From: Pseudomonadota bacterium
GTDB taxonomy: Bacteria; Pseudomonadota; Gammaproteobacteria; Steroidobacterales; Steroidobacteraceae
DNA: 27,113 nt
Assembly (NCBI GenBank): GCA_021805275.1
Contig: JAJZFQ010000290.1
Span: 1-27,113, forward strand
Direction of reading: 5' to 3'
A model generated the notes under the pieces. It had not been told where the DNA came from. It saw only the letters and a list, made by a program, of their open reading frames with translations, and did not search any database. Shown one piece after another: positions 17,596 through 26,117 of the stretch. A program made the translations under genes and the position numbers. Numbering within the stretch: position 1 is the first letter of the stretch; every line of letters starts with the position of its first letter.

Positions 17596-18510
17596 ATGAA
17601 CCTGCTGCGTGCCATCGCACCCTGGGAGTGGTCACCGACGACCTTTGCCGCGACGGCGCTCGGCCTTGCTGTGTACCTGCGCGGCTGCTACCGGCTGGGC
17701 GGGCGCGCCGGGGTGCTGCGCCCGGTCGCGTTCGTGTGCGGCGCGCTGCTGCCCTACGCGTTCATCGACACCCGGCTCGAGTACTTCGCTCTGCACCTGT
17801 TCTGGCTGCAGCGCATCGAGCACCTGGTGCTGCATCACCTGGCGCCGTTGCTGATCGTGCTGTCCGCGCCCGGCGCGGCGCTCGAGCAGGGCGCGCCGCG
17901 CTGGCTGCTGCGCCACCTCTGGCGGCCGTTGGTCGCGAACCGCGTGCTGCGCCTGTTGTACCGGGCGCTGCAGCAACCGGTGGTGGCGAGCGTGCTGTTC
18001 GTCGGGCTGATCTATCTTTGGCTGATCCCCTCGGTGCAGCTCGACACCATGCTGAGTCGCACCGACTACCAGGTCATGAACGCCTCGATGTTCTTTGACG
18101 GGCTGTTGTTCTGGTGGCTCATGGTCGGACCCGAAGATCCGCGGCGCGCCGCGCACCTCGCGCCGGTGACGCGGATGCTCATCCTGGTGCTCATCACCGT
18201 CCCGCAGACCGCCCTCGGCGCGTACATCGCCTTCCACCGCAGCGTGTTGTATCCCTCGTTCGAGATCTGCGGGCGCCTCGCGGCGATCTCGGGGCTCGCC
18301 GATCAGCAGCTCGGGGGCCTGAACATCTGGGTGCCGGCCGGCATGATGAGCGCGGTGGGACTGGCGGTGGTGATCGCCCGCTCGATGGCGGGGGCCGCGC
18401 CGCTCAACGCGCCATCCGCAGCATCCGCCGGTACAGGCGCCGTACCGCCAGCGACTGGCCCCGCAGCGCCGCCTCGCGCAGCGGCCGCTGCCCGAAGCGG
18501 TAGCGCGTAG
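17596..18510 (+). CDS. ctaG: caa3-type CtaG, cytochrome c oxidase assembly factor
   Basis: This 304-residue polytopic membrane protein matches the caa3_CtaG family, known from Bacillus and also found in proteobacteria. It is distinct from the Cox11 proteins that share the name ctaG. Helices are evident near 15-30, 40-55, 62-95, 125-148, 155-172, 188-205 and 240-260. The family's His-rich loop is YFALHLFWLQRIEHLVLHHLAPLL. In Bacillus it is needed for caa3 oxidase formation, probably at a copper step. Here it follows coxC by 40 bp. The last ~40 residues are Ala/Pro/Gly-rich low complexity and coincide with the 107-bp antisense overlap with the next gene, so the tail may be a 3' extension rather than a functional domain. 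Confidence 0.85.
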   Translation: MNLLRAIAPWEWSPTTFAATALGLAVYLRGCYRLGGRAGVLRPVAFVCGALLPYAFIDTRLEYFALHLFWLQRIEHLVLHHLAPLLIVLSAPGAALEQGAPRWLLRHLWRPLVANRVLRLLYRALQQPVVASVLFVGLIYLWLIPSVQLDTMLSRTDYQVMNASMFFDGLLFWWLMVGPEDPRRAAHLAPVTRMLILVLITVPQTALGAYIAFHRSVLYPSFEICGRLAAISGLADQQLGGLNIWVPAGMMSAVGLAVVIARSMAGAAPLNAPSAASAGTGAVPPATGPAAPPRAAAAARSGSA

Positions 18511-20173
18511 GCTGCGCGCCAGGGCAGACGACCCAGGCGCCCGAGTGCACCAGGGTGTGCAGCTGGGCGGCGAGCTCGTGCGCATCGAATCCCAGCTGGC
18601 CGCTCGCATGCAGGAGCTGCTGCAGCTGCGCCTCGGTGAACGTCGGATCGAGGCACGCGGCCAGCTGCGCCAGCCGCTTGGCCGGACCGAGCTGCTCGAG
18701 CTGCAGCGCGGCGCGTTCGAGCCGCAACGCCCGGCGCGCCGCCGACCTCAGCGGCGTGAGCGTCCCGGCGCGCAGCCCCAGCACTTCGTACAGGCCGTCG
18801 CAACCGAATTGCGCCCCGACTCCCTCGGCCGTGAGCGGCCGGGCCTCGAGCCCATCGCCGGCGGCACCCCAGGTCTGGGCGCTGACCGCGAGGGTGACCT
18901 TCGGTGCAAGCCCCTGCAGCCGTCGCGCCAGCAGCGGCACCGTGCCGATCAGCTCCCCGTTCGGATCACAACTGGCGCGCAGTCGCGGCGGCACGAAGAC
19001 GGTTCCGGTGTGCACCCGGGCGCGTGGCGCGAAGGGGCGCAGCTCGCTGCACAGGGCAAGTGCCGCCTGGACGGCGTGCACGGCGGGCCGCTCGCACGGG
19101 CGCGGATAGCCGAAGTAGGCGATCAGCTCGAGATTGCCGCTCTCGCGGACCAGGCCGCCGTGTCTGGATATCTGCTCCTCGGCGGCCTCTGCGAGGCGCT
19201 GCGCCGGGCCGTAGAGCTGCTCGGGGTCGGTCTGCGGCGCGCAGCACAGCTCGAGCGACAGCACCGTCAGCACGTGGCGCTCACCGGCATGCCCCAGAGG
19301 CGCAGCCGCGCACTCGCGTACGCCCCAGGGCGAGAGGCGCTGCCCGAGACGCTCCGCGGGGCTGAGCACGACGCGGCGGGTGCGCCCGGCGCGGATCGAC
19401 GCATACAGTTCCCGGGTTGTCTGGTCCGGCTCGACACCGAGCTCCTCGCCCAGCAGCACGCGCATCCGGCGGTAGTGCGCGAGGGCCGCGTTGCGTGAGC
19501 CGCCGAGCGCGAGCAGTCGGATCACCTGCCGGTGCGCCTCCTCGTCCCAGGGATCGATGCGCAACTGCCGGCGCGCGTAGCGCAGCGCGCCAGCGAACTC
19601 ACCGCTCTGCTCATGGCAGGCGGCCAGGTGGGCGTAGAGCTCGCTCGCCCGGCGTGCGAAGCGCTCGCGCTTCAGCGCCAGCCAGCTGTCGAACTCCGGC
19701 GCATCGGGCACGGACAGCCCGGCGAGGAACGATCCGCGGTAGTGCGCCGCGGCCGCCTGGTGGCAGTGCCGGCACGCGGCGCGCTCGCCCAACCCCGGGG
19801 GACAGGCCGCAGGCGTGGGCGCGGCGAAGGCACTGAGGTCGGTCCGGAAGGCGTCCCGGTTGAGCGCGACGGTCTCCCGGCTGGTGGTGAGCAGCGCTTC
19901 GGAACCGGCATCGCCCCCGAGGACCTCGCGCAGGCCGGTGAGCGCCTGGCGCAGACTCTGGCGCGCATGGTCCTCGTCGCGCTCGGGCCAGAGCAGTCCC
20001 GCGAGAGCCTGGCGGCTGTGGATCCGATCCGATTCCGCGGCAAGGTACGCGAGCAGCGCCTGCATCTTGCCGTAACAGCCGCCCGCCGCGCTGCGCCCAT
20101 CGCGCAGTACGTCGAATCCGCCGAGCAGCCGCAGGAAATAGGGAGCGGAGGGCATCGGTGAGGCCGCAAGCAT
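18404..20173 (-). CDS. SARP/BTAD regulator with degenerate cyclase domain, no ATPase module
   Basis: The 589-residue protein has an N-terminal winged-helix region (about 10-110, LRLLGGFDVLRDGR, QALLAYLAAE, LAGLLWPERDE), a bacterial transcriptional activator domain (about 115-260, YRGSFLAGLSVPDAPEF, LRIDPWDEEAHRQVIRLLA), and a class III nucleotide-cyclase-like domain (about 297-465, LTVLSLELC, EEQISRHGGLV, IAYFGYPRPCERPAVHAVQAAL, RVHTG). Catalytic positions look lost: the metal Asp of the first strand is Glu308, and the GDG turn reads GNLE. A helical C-terminus (about 485-589, GPAKRLAQLAACLDPTF) resembles the end of the ATPase region of long BTAD-cyclase-ATPase regulators, but no Walker A or B is present between. 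Start ambiguous: 20173 or 20155; neither has a good Shine-Dalgarno. It is probably a cytoplasmic DNA-binding activator; targets unknown. Confidence 0.75.
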   Translation of the reverse strand: MLAASPMPSAPYFLRLLGGFDVLRDGRSAAGGCYGKMQALLAYLAAESDRIHSRQALAGLLWPERDEDHARQSLRQALTGLREVLGGDAGSEALLTTSRETVALNRDAFRTDLSAFAAPTPAACPPGLGERAACRHCHQAAAAHYRGSFLAGLSVPDAPEFDSWLALKRERFARRASELYAHLAACHEQSGEFAGALRYARRQLRIDPWDEEAHRQVIRLLALGGSRNAALAHYRRMRVLLGEELGVEPDQTTRELYASIRAGRTRRVVLSPAERLGQRLSPWGVRECAAAPLGHAGERHVLTVLSLELCCAPQTDPEQLYGPAQRLAEAAEEQISRHGGLVRESGNLELIAYFGYPRPCERPAVHAVQAALALCSELRPFAPRARVHTGTVFVPPRLRASCDPNGELIGTVPLLARRLQGLAPKVTLAVSAQTWGAAGDGLEARPLTAEGVGAQFGCDGLYEVLGLRAGTLTPLRSAARRALRLERAALQLEQLGPAKRLAQLAACLDPTFTEAQLQQLLHASGQLGFDAHELAAQLHTLVHSGAWVVCPGAQPTRYRFGQRPLREAALRGQSLAVRRLYRRMLRMAR

Positions 20174-20263
20174 GCCGGCAGCGTCCGGCTTGAGGGTATT
20201 CTTGAGCAGGGTGGGATGGCGGTCCAGCCGTGATCTATGCGTATTCGGATAAAGCCGGAAACG

Positions 20264-20275
20264 GATTCATGAATC
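20264..20275. promoter_or_regulatory. 12-bp perfect palindrome at the MarR-like stop codon
   Basis: GATTCATGAATC is a perfect palindrome covering the stop codon of the MarR-like gene, about 90 bp upstream of the SARP start. MarR proteins bind inverted repeats of this size, so it could be an operator for the downstream regulator. A single short palindrome can arise by chance. The 93-bp spacer has no clear promoter hexamers. Confidence 0.25.
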
Positions 20276-20620
20276 TGGCCGCGTCTCCATGCGCAATGCA
20301 CTGCGACTCGCTTCGACGAGTTCGCGCCCCGCTGGAGTCAGCTGCACCCAGGACGCCCGGCGGTCCTCCTCGGCCGTGGCGATGGCCACCAGACCGGCGC
20401 GCTTGAGCGCGGCGCACAGCCGGCTCACACGCGACTGGCCGAGTCCGAGCCGTTCGCGCAGCTCACCCATCCTCACCGCGGCATCAGGCCGAGCCCCCAG
20501 GAAGACCAGAATGGGCTCGGCGAAGCCCGGCAGGCGGTTGCCACCACCGGTCCGTAGACACAGCAGTGCCCCCAGCAGGCGCTGCAGCTCATCGGCGGAA
20601 GGGGTGGCCCGCCGTGACAT
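20267..20620 (-). CDS. MarR-like winged-helix regulator
   Basis: From the ATG at 20620 the protein has 117 residues; the open frame continues upstream but only in low-quality sequence. It shows a winged-helix fold: PILVFLGARPDAAVRMGELRERL, then the recognition helix GLGQSRVSRLCAALKRAGLV, and the wing with IATAEEDRRASWVQLTPAGRELV. The EEDRR..LTPAG signature is typical of MarR. It is shorter than average MarR (about 140), with a short N-terminal dimerisation region. It is probably a cytoplasmic repressor. The neighbours suggest control of the adjacent SARP gene or of itself, but this is inference. TATACT at 20676-20671 on the same strand could be its -10 box. Confidence 0.8.
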   Translation of the reverse strand: MSRRATPSADELQRLLGALLCLRTGGGNRLPGFAEPILVFLGARPDAAVRMGELRERLGLGQSRVSRLCAALKRAGLVAIATAEEDRRASWVQLTPAGRELVEASRSALRMETRPDS

Positions 20621-20670
20621 AGACACCAAACCTAGCAGCTCGCACGCTACGCCCGCGTGATTCGATGCGC

Positions 20671-20676
20671 AGTATA
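20671..20676 (-). promoter_or_regulatory. Possible -10 box of the MarR-like gene
   Basis: TATACT on the minus strand matches the -10 consensus at five of six bases and lies 51 bp upstream of the ATG at 20620. No recognisable -35 hexamer lies 15-19 bp upstream, where the sequence is a GCGC run. Confidence 0.3.
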
Positions 20677-20831
20677 GCCCCCGCGCGCGCGCCGCTGATA
20701 CCCGGCCCACCGCGGCAAGCCCGAGCCCAGATCCGGGCGCCGGCGGCCCTGGCGCTTGCATGCGCGGCGCGGGCCGCTACCATGCCCCGGCCGCGCAACA
20801 CACGCCCCCCAAGGAGCGCACGCCCGCGACC

Positions 20832-21764
20832 ATGACCGACGAGACACAGCCCCCTCAGCCCGACCGCCCCCCGGCCGCATCGCCTCCCCGGGGCGCGCCC
20901 ACGTCCGTCTGGTGGGTGCGTCTCCTCTCGCGCGTGCCGCTGGTGCTGCTGTACCGCCTGGCGGACCTGCTCGGCTGGCTGGCGTTTCGCGTCTTCCCGT
21001 ACCGCGATGCCGTAGTACGCGGGAACCTCGAGCGCGCCTTCCCCGAGTGGGACGAGGCGCGCATGCGTGCGGTGCGTCGGCGCTACTACCAGGGCTTCGC
21101 CGACATGCTGGTCGAGGTGATCAAGTCCGCCACGCTCTCGGCCGCGGAAATCCGCCGCCGGGTGCGCATCGTCAACCTGCAGGCCCCCCAGGCGCACCTT
21201 GCCGAAGGCCGCTCGGTGCTGTTCGCGGCCGCCCACCAGTGCAACTGGGAGTGGATGCTGCTCGCTCTGTCACTCGAGCTCGACTACCCGCTCGATGCCG
21301 CCTACAAGCCGCTGGTCGACGTCTGGGCCGAGCGGGAGATGAAGAAGATGCGCAGCCGCTTCGGCTGCCGGCTGATCCCGGCCAAGCAGCTGCTCGCGGA
21401 CATCCTGCAGCGCGGGCCGGTCGCGCGGGCCATCGCGCTGGTGGCCGACCAGGAGCCGACCACCAGCGAGCGCAAGCACTGGACGCGCTTTCTCAACCGC
21501 GATACGGCCTTTTACATGGGCCCGGAGGAAATCTCGCGCGTCACCGGCTTGCCGGTCTTCTTCATCGCCATGCGCCGGGTGCGGCGCGGCTTTTACGAGA
21601 TGCAGTTCCAGCCGCTTGCCTCCCCCGGCGAGCGGCTCTCGGGCGGGGAGCTCACCGAGCGCTACGTTCGCGCCGTCGAGCAGCAGATCCGCGCGGCGCC
21701 CGCGGACTGGCCCTGGTCGCACAAGCGCTGGAAGCTGAAGAAGTCCCTGTACGCGGGCCGCTAG
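20832..21764 (+). CDS. LpxL/HtrB-type lipid A biosynthesis acyltransferase
   Basis: The protein of 310 residues (from the ATG at 20832) belongs to the LpxL/LpxM family, which adds secondary acyl chains to lipid A at the cytoplasmic face of the inner membrane. It has an N-terminal hydrophobic anchor (about 27-55), the catalytic HxxxxE motif in [11 protein letters not shown] (His135, Glu140), ALVADQEP (203-209), PVFFIAMRR (241-249), and the C-terminal [12 protein letters not shown] (290-301). I cannot tell LpxL from LpxM or LpxP. AAGGAG lies 15 bases upstream of the ATG, longer than ideal; an ATG at 20760 is in frame but its extra residues are not family-like. Its TAG overlaps the TAG of the convergent ispH. 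Confidence 0.9.
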   Translation: MTDETQPPQPDRPPAASPPRGAPTSVWWVRLLSRVPLVLLYRLADLLGWLAFRVFPYRDAVVRGNLERAFPEWDEARMRAVRRRYYQGFADMLVEVIKSATLSAAEIRRRVRIVNLQAPQAHLAEGRSVLFAAAHQCNWEWMLLALSLELDYPLDAAYKPLVDVWAEREMKKMRSRFGCRLIPAKQLLADILQRGPVARAIALVADQEPTTSERKHWTRFLNRDTAFYMGPEEISRVTGLPVFFIAMRRVRRGFYEMQFQPLASPGERLSGGELTERYVRAVEQQIRAAPADWPWSHKRWKLKKSLYAGR

Positions 21765-21770
21765 GCCCGC
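21753..21770. terminator. Hairpin spanning both convergent stop codons of the acyltransferase and ispH
   Basis: GCGGGCC and GGCCCGC form a 7-bp perfect stem around GCTA. The tetranucleotide CTAG at 21761-21764 supplies the TAG stop for each gene, one per strand. The hairpin can form in both transcripts. No T-run follows in either direction, so it would be a non-canonical bidirectional terminator or 3'-end stabiliser. Confidence 0.45.
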
Positions 21771-22699
21771 CTGAGCTCCCGCGGCAGCCCGAAGGTCACC
21801 TTCTCCTCGCGCCCGGCGATCTCGACTGACACCTCGGCGCCCCACTGCTGCAGCTGCTCGAGCACGCCCCGCACCAGCACCTCCGGGGCCGAGGCGCCGG
21901 CGGTGAGTCCCACGCAGCGCTTGTCTTCGAACCATTCGCGCTTGAGGTCCTGGGGCCCATCGACGAGATAACCGGGAACTCCGGCGCGCTCGGCCAGCTC
22001 GCGCAGACGGTTGGAGTTGGAACTGGCGCGCGAGCCGACCACGATGAGGATATCGCATTCGGTAAGCAGCTTCTTCACCGCGTCCTGACGATTCTGCGTG
22101 GCGTAGCAGATGTCCTCCTTGCGCGGGGTGGCGAGCTGCGTGAAGCGCCGCTTGAGCATCCCGACGATCTCGGCGGTGTCATCGACCGAGAGCGTCGTCT
22201 GCGTCACGAAGGCGAGCTTGGCCGGTTCGCGCACCTCGAGCCGCTCGGCCTCCTCGGCGTTGCCGACCAGGTACATCCGCCCGCCGAAGGACGTGTCGAA
22301 GCGCCCCATGGTGCCCTCGACCTCCGGGTGGCCGGCGTGCCCGATGAGAATCACTTCCCGACCGTCGCGGGCGTAGTGCTGAACCTCCATGTGCACCTTG
22401 GTCACCAGCGGACAGGTGGCGTCGAAGACCTTCAGGCCACGCTCGCGCGCCTCGTTCTCCACGGCGTGGGACACACCGTGCGCCGAGAAGATCACCGTCG
22501 CCCCGGAGGGCACCTCGCGCAACTCCTCGACGAACACCGCACCGCGCTCGCGCAGCCGCTCGACCACGTGGCGGTTGTGCACGACCTCGTGACGGACGTA
22601 GATCGGCGCGCCGAACAGATCAATCGCCCGCTCGACGATGTCGATCGCCCGATCGACGCCTGCGCAAAATCCGCGCGGATTGGCCAACATCACTTGCAT
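21761..22699 (-). CDS. ispH: 4-hydroxy-3-methylbut-2-enyl diphosphate reductase IspH
   Basis: IspH is the last enzyme of the MEP pathway and reduces HMBPP to IPP and DMAPP with a [4Fe-4S] cluster. The 312-residue protein has the three cluster cysteines Cys12 (GFCAGV), Cys96 (DATCPLV) and Cys198 (DICYATQ), substrate histidines His41, His74 and His124, Glu126, and SSNSNRL (226-232). Length matches E. coli (316). The ATG at 22699 overlaps the lspA stop by one base (TGATG), implying coupled translation. The frame is open far upstream inside lspA, but [15 protein letters not shown] is the family N-terminus. It is the last gene of ribF-ileS-lspA-ispH. Confidence 0.97.
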   Translation of the reverse strand: MQVMLANPRGFCAGVDRAIDIVERAIDLFGAPIYVRHEVVHNRHVVERLRERGAVFVEELREVPSGATVIFSAHGVSHAVENEARERGLKVFDATCPLVTKVHMEVQHYARDGREVILIGHAGHPEVEGTMGRFDTSFGGRMYLVGNAEEAERLEVREPAKLAFVTQTTLSVDDTAEIVGMLKRRFTQLATPRKEDICYATQNRQDAVKKLLTECDILIVVGSRASSNSNRLRELAERAGVPGYLVDGPQDLKREWFEDKRCVGLTAGASAPEVLVRGVLEQLQQWGAEVSVEIAGREEKVTFGLPRELRRA

Positions 22700-23259
22700 C
22701 AGCTGTGCTCCTGTCCGGTGGTCGGCGCCCCGCCACGACGGCTGTCGCGCCACAGATCGATCAGCAGCAGCGCCGCGCCGATCGTGATCGATGAGTCGGC
22801 CAGATTGAACGCCGGGAAATAATGGCCGTGCCAGTGGGCGCTGATGAAGTCCACCACGTAACCCAGACGCAGCCGGTCGATGAGGTTGCCGAGCGCCCCG
22901 CCGAGGATGAGCGCGAGCGCGGCGCAGAGCAATCCCTGGCGGCGTGCCTCGAGCCGGCCCAGGTAGCCGATGATGAGCAGCGCGACCCCGAGCGCCAGCG
23001 CCGCGAGCAGCCAGCGCTGCCACCCGGACTGCCCGGCGAGAAAACTGAACGCCGCGCCGGTGTTGTAGGCGAGCGTCAGATCGAGCACCGGGAGGATGCG
23101 CGTGGCGCGCTGAAAGCTCAGGTGGCGCACCACCCAGGCCTTGCTCAGCTGATCGAGCGCAATGACCGCGAGCGACAGCAGCAGCCAGAGGCGACCGCTC
23201 GGTGTCCCGGAGCGCCCCGCCGCAGCGCCGTGCGCCCTCGATTCGTTCAAGCCGTTCAT
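22699..23259 (-). CDS. lspA: Lipoprotein signal peptidase II
   Basis: LspA is an inner-membrane aspartic protease that removes signal peptides from diacylated prolipoproteins. The 186-residue protein has four membrane helices (about 24-43, 80-100, 108-128, 153-170) and the conserved motifs LDQLSK (35-40), [10 protein letters not shown] (65-74), [16 protein letters not shown] (catalytic Asp137) and FNLADSSI (catalytic Asp155). The ATG at 23259 overlaps the ileS stop (ATGA), and its own stop overlaps the ispH start. Upstream codons in frame exist but lie inside ileS. A plausible substrate in this window is the DsbG-like lipoprotein. Confidence 0.96.
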   Translation of the reverse strand: MNGLNESRAHGAAAGRSGTPSGRLWLLLSLAVIALDQLSKAWVVRHLSFQRATRILPVLDLTLAYNTGAAFSFLAGQSGWQRWLLAALALGVALLIIGYLGRLEARRQGLLCAALALILGGALGNLIDRLRLGYVVDFISAHWHGHYFPAFNLADSSITIGAALLLIDLWRDSRRGGAPTTGQEHS

Positions 23260-26081
23260 ATGAAATGCCGTTCCTCGCCCGGCCCTTCGACGTTGATGAC
23301 GCACCGGGCGCACAGCTGCGGATGGGCCGCGTTGGCCCCGACATCGGCCCGACGCTGCCAGCAGCGAACGCACTTGGCCTCATGCGTCGGCTTGACGCTC
23401 AGCCACACGTCCGCACATCCGGTGTTCACCGCCGGAGCTGCGCCTTGCGGAGGCGGCGCATCGAGGCGGTGGACGCGGGCCTGCGAGGTGATGAGGAAAA
23501 AGCGCAACTCCTCGCCGAGGGCCGCGAACCGCCCGTACTGCTCCGGCCCGCAGTATACGTCGACCTCGGCGTCGAGCGGCGCGCCGATCTGGCCGGCGTC
23601 ACGGAGCTTCTCCAGTTCGCGGGTGGCGTCGGCGCGCAGCGCGAGCAACGCCGTCCAGTCCCTCGGCAGGGCGCCGATCCCGGGCAGCTCATGCCAGGTC
23701 GCCAGGAACACCGACTCCTCGCGCCCACCGGGCAGGTGCTGCCAGATCTCCTCGGCCGTGAAGGAGAGGATCGGGGCCAGCCAGCGCACCATGCTCTCGG
23801 CGATGTGGTACATCGCCGTCTGCCCCGAGCGGCGCGCACGCGAGGCCGGCGGCAGCGTGTACATGCGATCCTTCAGCACATCGAGATAGAACGCGCCGAG
23901 CTCGACGCTGCAGAAGTTGTGCACCTTCTGATAGATCAGGTGAAACGCATAGCGGTGGTAGGCCTCGCGGATCTCCCGCTGCAGCGCCCCGGCACGCCCG
24001 AGCACCCAGCGGTCGAGCTCGAGCATCTGCCCCGGCGCGAGCGCATCGCGTCCCGGATCGAATCCGTCGAGATTGCCGAGCAGGTAGCGCACGGTGTTGC
24101 GGATCCGGCGGTAGGAGTCCGCCATGCGCTTCAAGATCTCATCCGACACGCTCATCTCGTTGGCGTAGTCGGTGGCCGACACCCACAGACGCAGCACATC
24201 GGCCCCGAGGCTGTTCATGACCTTCTGCGGCGCAACCACGTTGCCGAGGGACTTCGACTGCTTGCGACCCTGCTCATCGACCGTGAAGCCGTGGGTGAGC
24301 ACCCCGCGGTACGGCGCGCGCTCGTAGAGCGCCTCGGACATCAGCAGGGAGCTGTGGAACCAACCGCGGTGCTGGTCGGAGCCCTCCAGGTACAGATCGA
24401 CGGGCGAGGCAATCTCGGGCCGCTCGTGGCCGACGCACTCGAACGACAGTCCCGAGTCGGCCCAGACGTCCATCACGTCGTTGACCTTCTCGTACTCGCC
24501 CGCCTCGCCGCCGAGCAGCTCGGCCGGATCGAGCGCGAACCAGGCCTCGATCCCCTCGCGCTCGACGCGCGCAGCGACCTGCTCGATCAGCTCCGCGGTG
24601 CGCCGGTGCAGCTCCCCGCTGCCGGCACGCACGAACAGCGGAATGGGCACGCCCCAGAGCCGCTGGCGCGAGATGCACCAGTCGGGCCGTACCTCGATCA
24701 TGCTGCTGATGCGCTGCTCGCCCCACTCGGGCGTCCAGGTGACCGTCTTGATGTCCCGCAGCGCATGCGAGCGCAGTCCGTTGCGGTCCATGCCGATGAA
24801 CCACTGCGGCGTGGCGCGGAAGATGACCGGCGTCTTGTGCCGCCAGCAGTGCGGGTAGCTGTGCGCGAGCGGCTGATGCGCGAGCAGACGCCCGCGCTCG
24901 CGCAGCGTCTCGATCAGGACCGGGTTGGCCTCATCGACGCGCATTCCCGCCACGAGCGGGGTGTCGGGCAGGAAGCGCCCGTCGTTGCCGACCGGATTGA
25001 CGACCGCGAGCCCGTAGCGCCGCCCGACGATGAAATCCTCCTGGCCATGTCCCGGCGCGGTGTGCACCGCCCCGGTGCCCGCCTCGAGCGTGACGTGCTC
25101 GCCGAGTATCACCGGGACCTGGCGCCCCTGGAAGGGATGCTCGAGGGCGAGCCCTTCCAGGGCGCGGCCCTCGGCCTCGCCGAGCACCCGCTGGCCGCTC
25201 GCACCGTAGCGCCCCAGGCACGCGCTGATCAGCGCCGCGGCCAGGATCAGCCGGCGCCGGCGGCCGTCGATATCGGCCTCAAGCAGCGCGTAGCGGATGT
25301 CATCGCGCAAGGCGACGGCCTGGTTCGCCGGGAGCGTCCACGGAGTGGTCGTCCAGATGACCAGGTCCACCGGTTGCGCCCCGAGCGCACCGGCGGGGAG
25401 ACCGAAGCGACGGCCGAGCTCCGCCAGATCGGCGACCGCGAAGGCGACGTCGATCGCCGGGGAGGTGCGCTCGGAGTACTCCACCTCGGCCTCGGCCAGC
25501 GCCGAGCGGCAATCGAGGCACCAGTGCACGGGCTTGACGCCCTTGTAGAGGTGGCCGTTGCGGATGATGCGGCCGAGGGCACGGATCTGCTGCGCCTCGT
25601 AGCGCGGCGCCATGGTGAGGTAGGGCCGCTCCCAGTCCCCGAGTACCCCGAGCCGCTTGAAGTCGCGGCGCTGCAGCTCGATCTGCTCGGCCGCGAAGGC
25701 GCGGCATGCGGCGCGAAACGCCGCCGCGTCGAGCTTGCCGCCGGCCCGGCCGTGTTTCTTCTCCACCTGCAGCTCAATCGGCAGACCGTGGCAGTCCCAG
25801 CCCGGGATGTAGGGCGCATCGAAGCCCTCGAGCGTTCGGGCCTTGACGATGATGTCCTTGAGGATCTTGTTCACCGCATGCCCGATGTGGATCGCCCCGT
25901 TGGCGTAGGGCGGCCCGTCGTGCAGCACGAAGCGCGGCCGGCCGCCGGCGCGCTCGCGCAGCTTCGCGTAGATACCGCGCTCTTCCCAGGCGGCGACCAT
26001 GGCCGGCTCGCGGGCCGCCAGGTCCGCCTTCATCGGGAAGCGCGTGGCGGGCAGATTGATCGTGTGTTTGTAATCGGACAT
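23256..26081 (-). CDS. ileS: Isoleucyl-tRNA synthetase
   Basis: IleS charges tRNA-Ile in the cytosol. The 941-residue protein is a bacterial type enzyme (E. coli 938): class I signature HIGH (65-68), [10 protein letters not shown], the editing domain with [12 protein letters not shown] and GHGQEDF, the second signature as KQSKS (607-611) where most have KMSKS, the anticodon-binding domain, and a C-terminal zinc finger with CVRC and CARC. The ATG at 26081 lies 36 bp after the ribF stop. The four-base overlap with lspA suggests coupling. The KQSKS form keeps the catalytic second Lys; only the Met differs. Confidence 0.98.
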   Translation of the reverse strand: MSDYKHTINLPATRFPMKADLAAREPAMVAAWEERGIYAKLRERAGGRPRFVLHDGPPYANGAIHIGHAVNKILKDIIVKARTLEGFDAPYIPGWDCHGLPIELQVEKKHGRAGGKLDAAAFRAACRAFAAEQIELQRRDFKRLGVLGDWERPYLTMAPRYEAQQIRALGRIIRNGHLYKGVKPVHWCLDCRSALAEAEVEYSERTSPAIDVAFAVADLAELGRRFGLPAGALGAQPVDLVIWTTTPWTLPANQAVALRDDIRYALLEADIDGRRRRLILAAALISACLGRYGASGQRVLGEAEGRALEGLALEHPFQGRQVPVILGEHVTLEAGTGAVHTAPGHGQEDFIVGRRYGLAVVNPVGNDGRFLPDTPLVAGMRVDEANPVLIETLRERGRLLAHQPLAHSYPHCWRHKTPVIFRATPQWFIGMDRNGLRSHALRDIKTVTWTPEWGEQRISSMIEVRPDWCISRQRLWGVPIPLFVRAGSGELHRRTAELIEQVAARVEREGIEAWFALDPAELLGGEAGEYEKVNDVMDVWADSGLSFECVGHERPEIASPVDLYLEGSDQHRGWFHSSLLMSEALYERAPYRGVLTHGFTVDEQGRKQSKSLGNVVAPQKVMNSLGADVLRLWVSATDYANEMSVSDEILKRMADSYRRIRNTVRYLLGNLDGFDPGRDALAPGQMLELDRWVLGRAGALQREIREAYHRYAFHLIYQKVHNFCSVELGAFYLDVLKDRMYTLPPASRARRSGQTAMYHIAESMVRWLAPILSFTAEEIWQHLPGGREESVFLATWHELPGIGALPRDWTALLALRADATRELEKLRDAGQIGAPLDAEVDVYCGPEQYGRFAALGEELRFFLITSQARVHRLDAPPPQGAAPAVNTGCADVWLSVKPTHEAKCVRCWQRRADVGANAAHPQLCARCVINVEGPGEERHFI

Positions 26082-26117
26082 GAGCTTCGCGTCGCCGTCT
26101 CCCGGCCTGCGGCCGGA

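Noticed and set aside
14940..17615. An 891-residue open frame antisense to coxA and coxC, and similar very long frames opposite copA, lon and ileS
   Set aside because: They are Arg/His/Gly-rich shadow frames produced by high GC content at codon positions, with no domain motifs, lying opposite genes with clear family signatures.
22700..23383. IspH extended upstream to a 540-residue protein
   Set aside because: The extra part reads through lspA in another frame and is shadow-like; the family N-terminus [15 protein letters not shown] begins at 22699.
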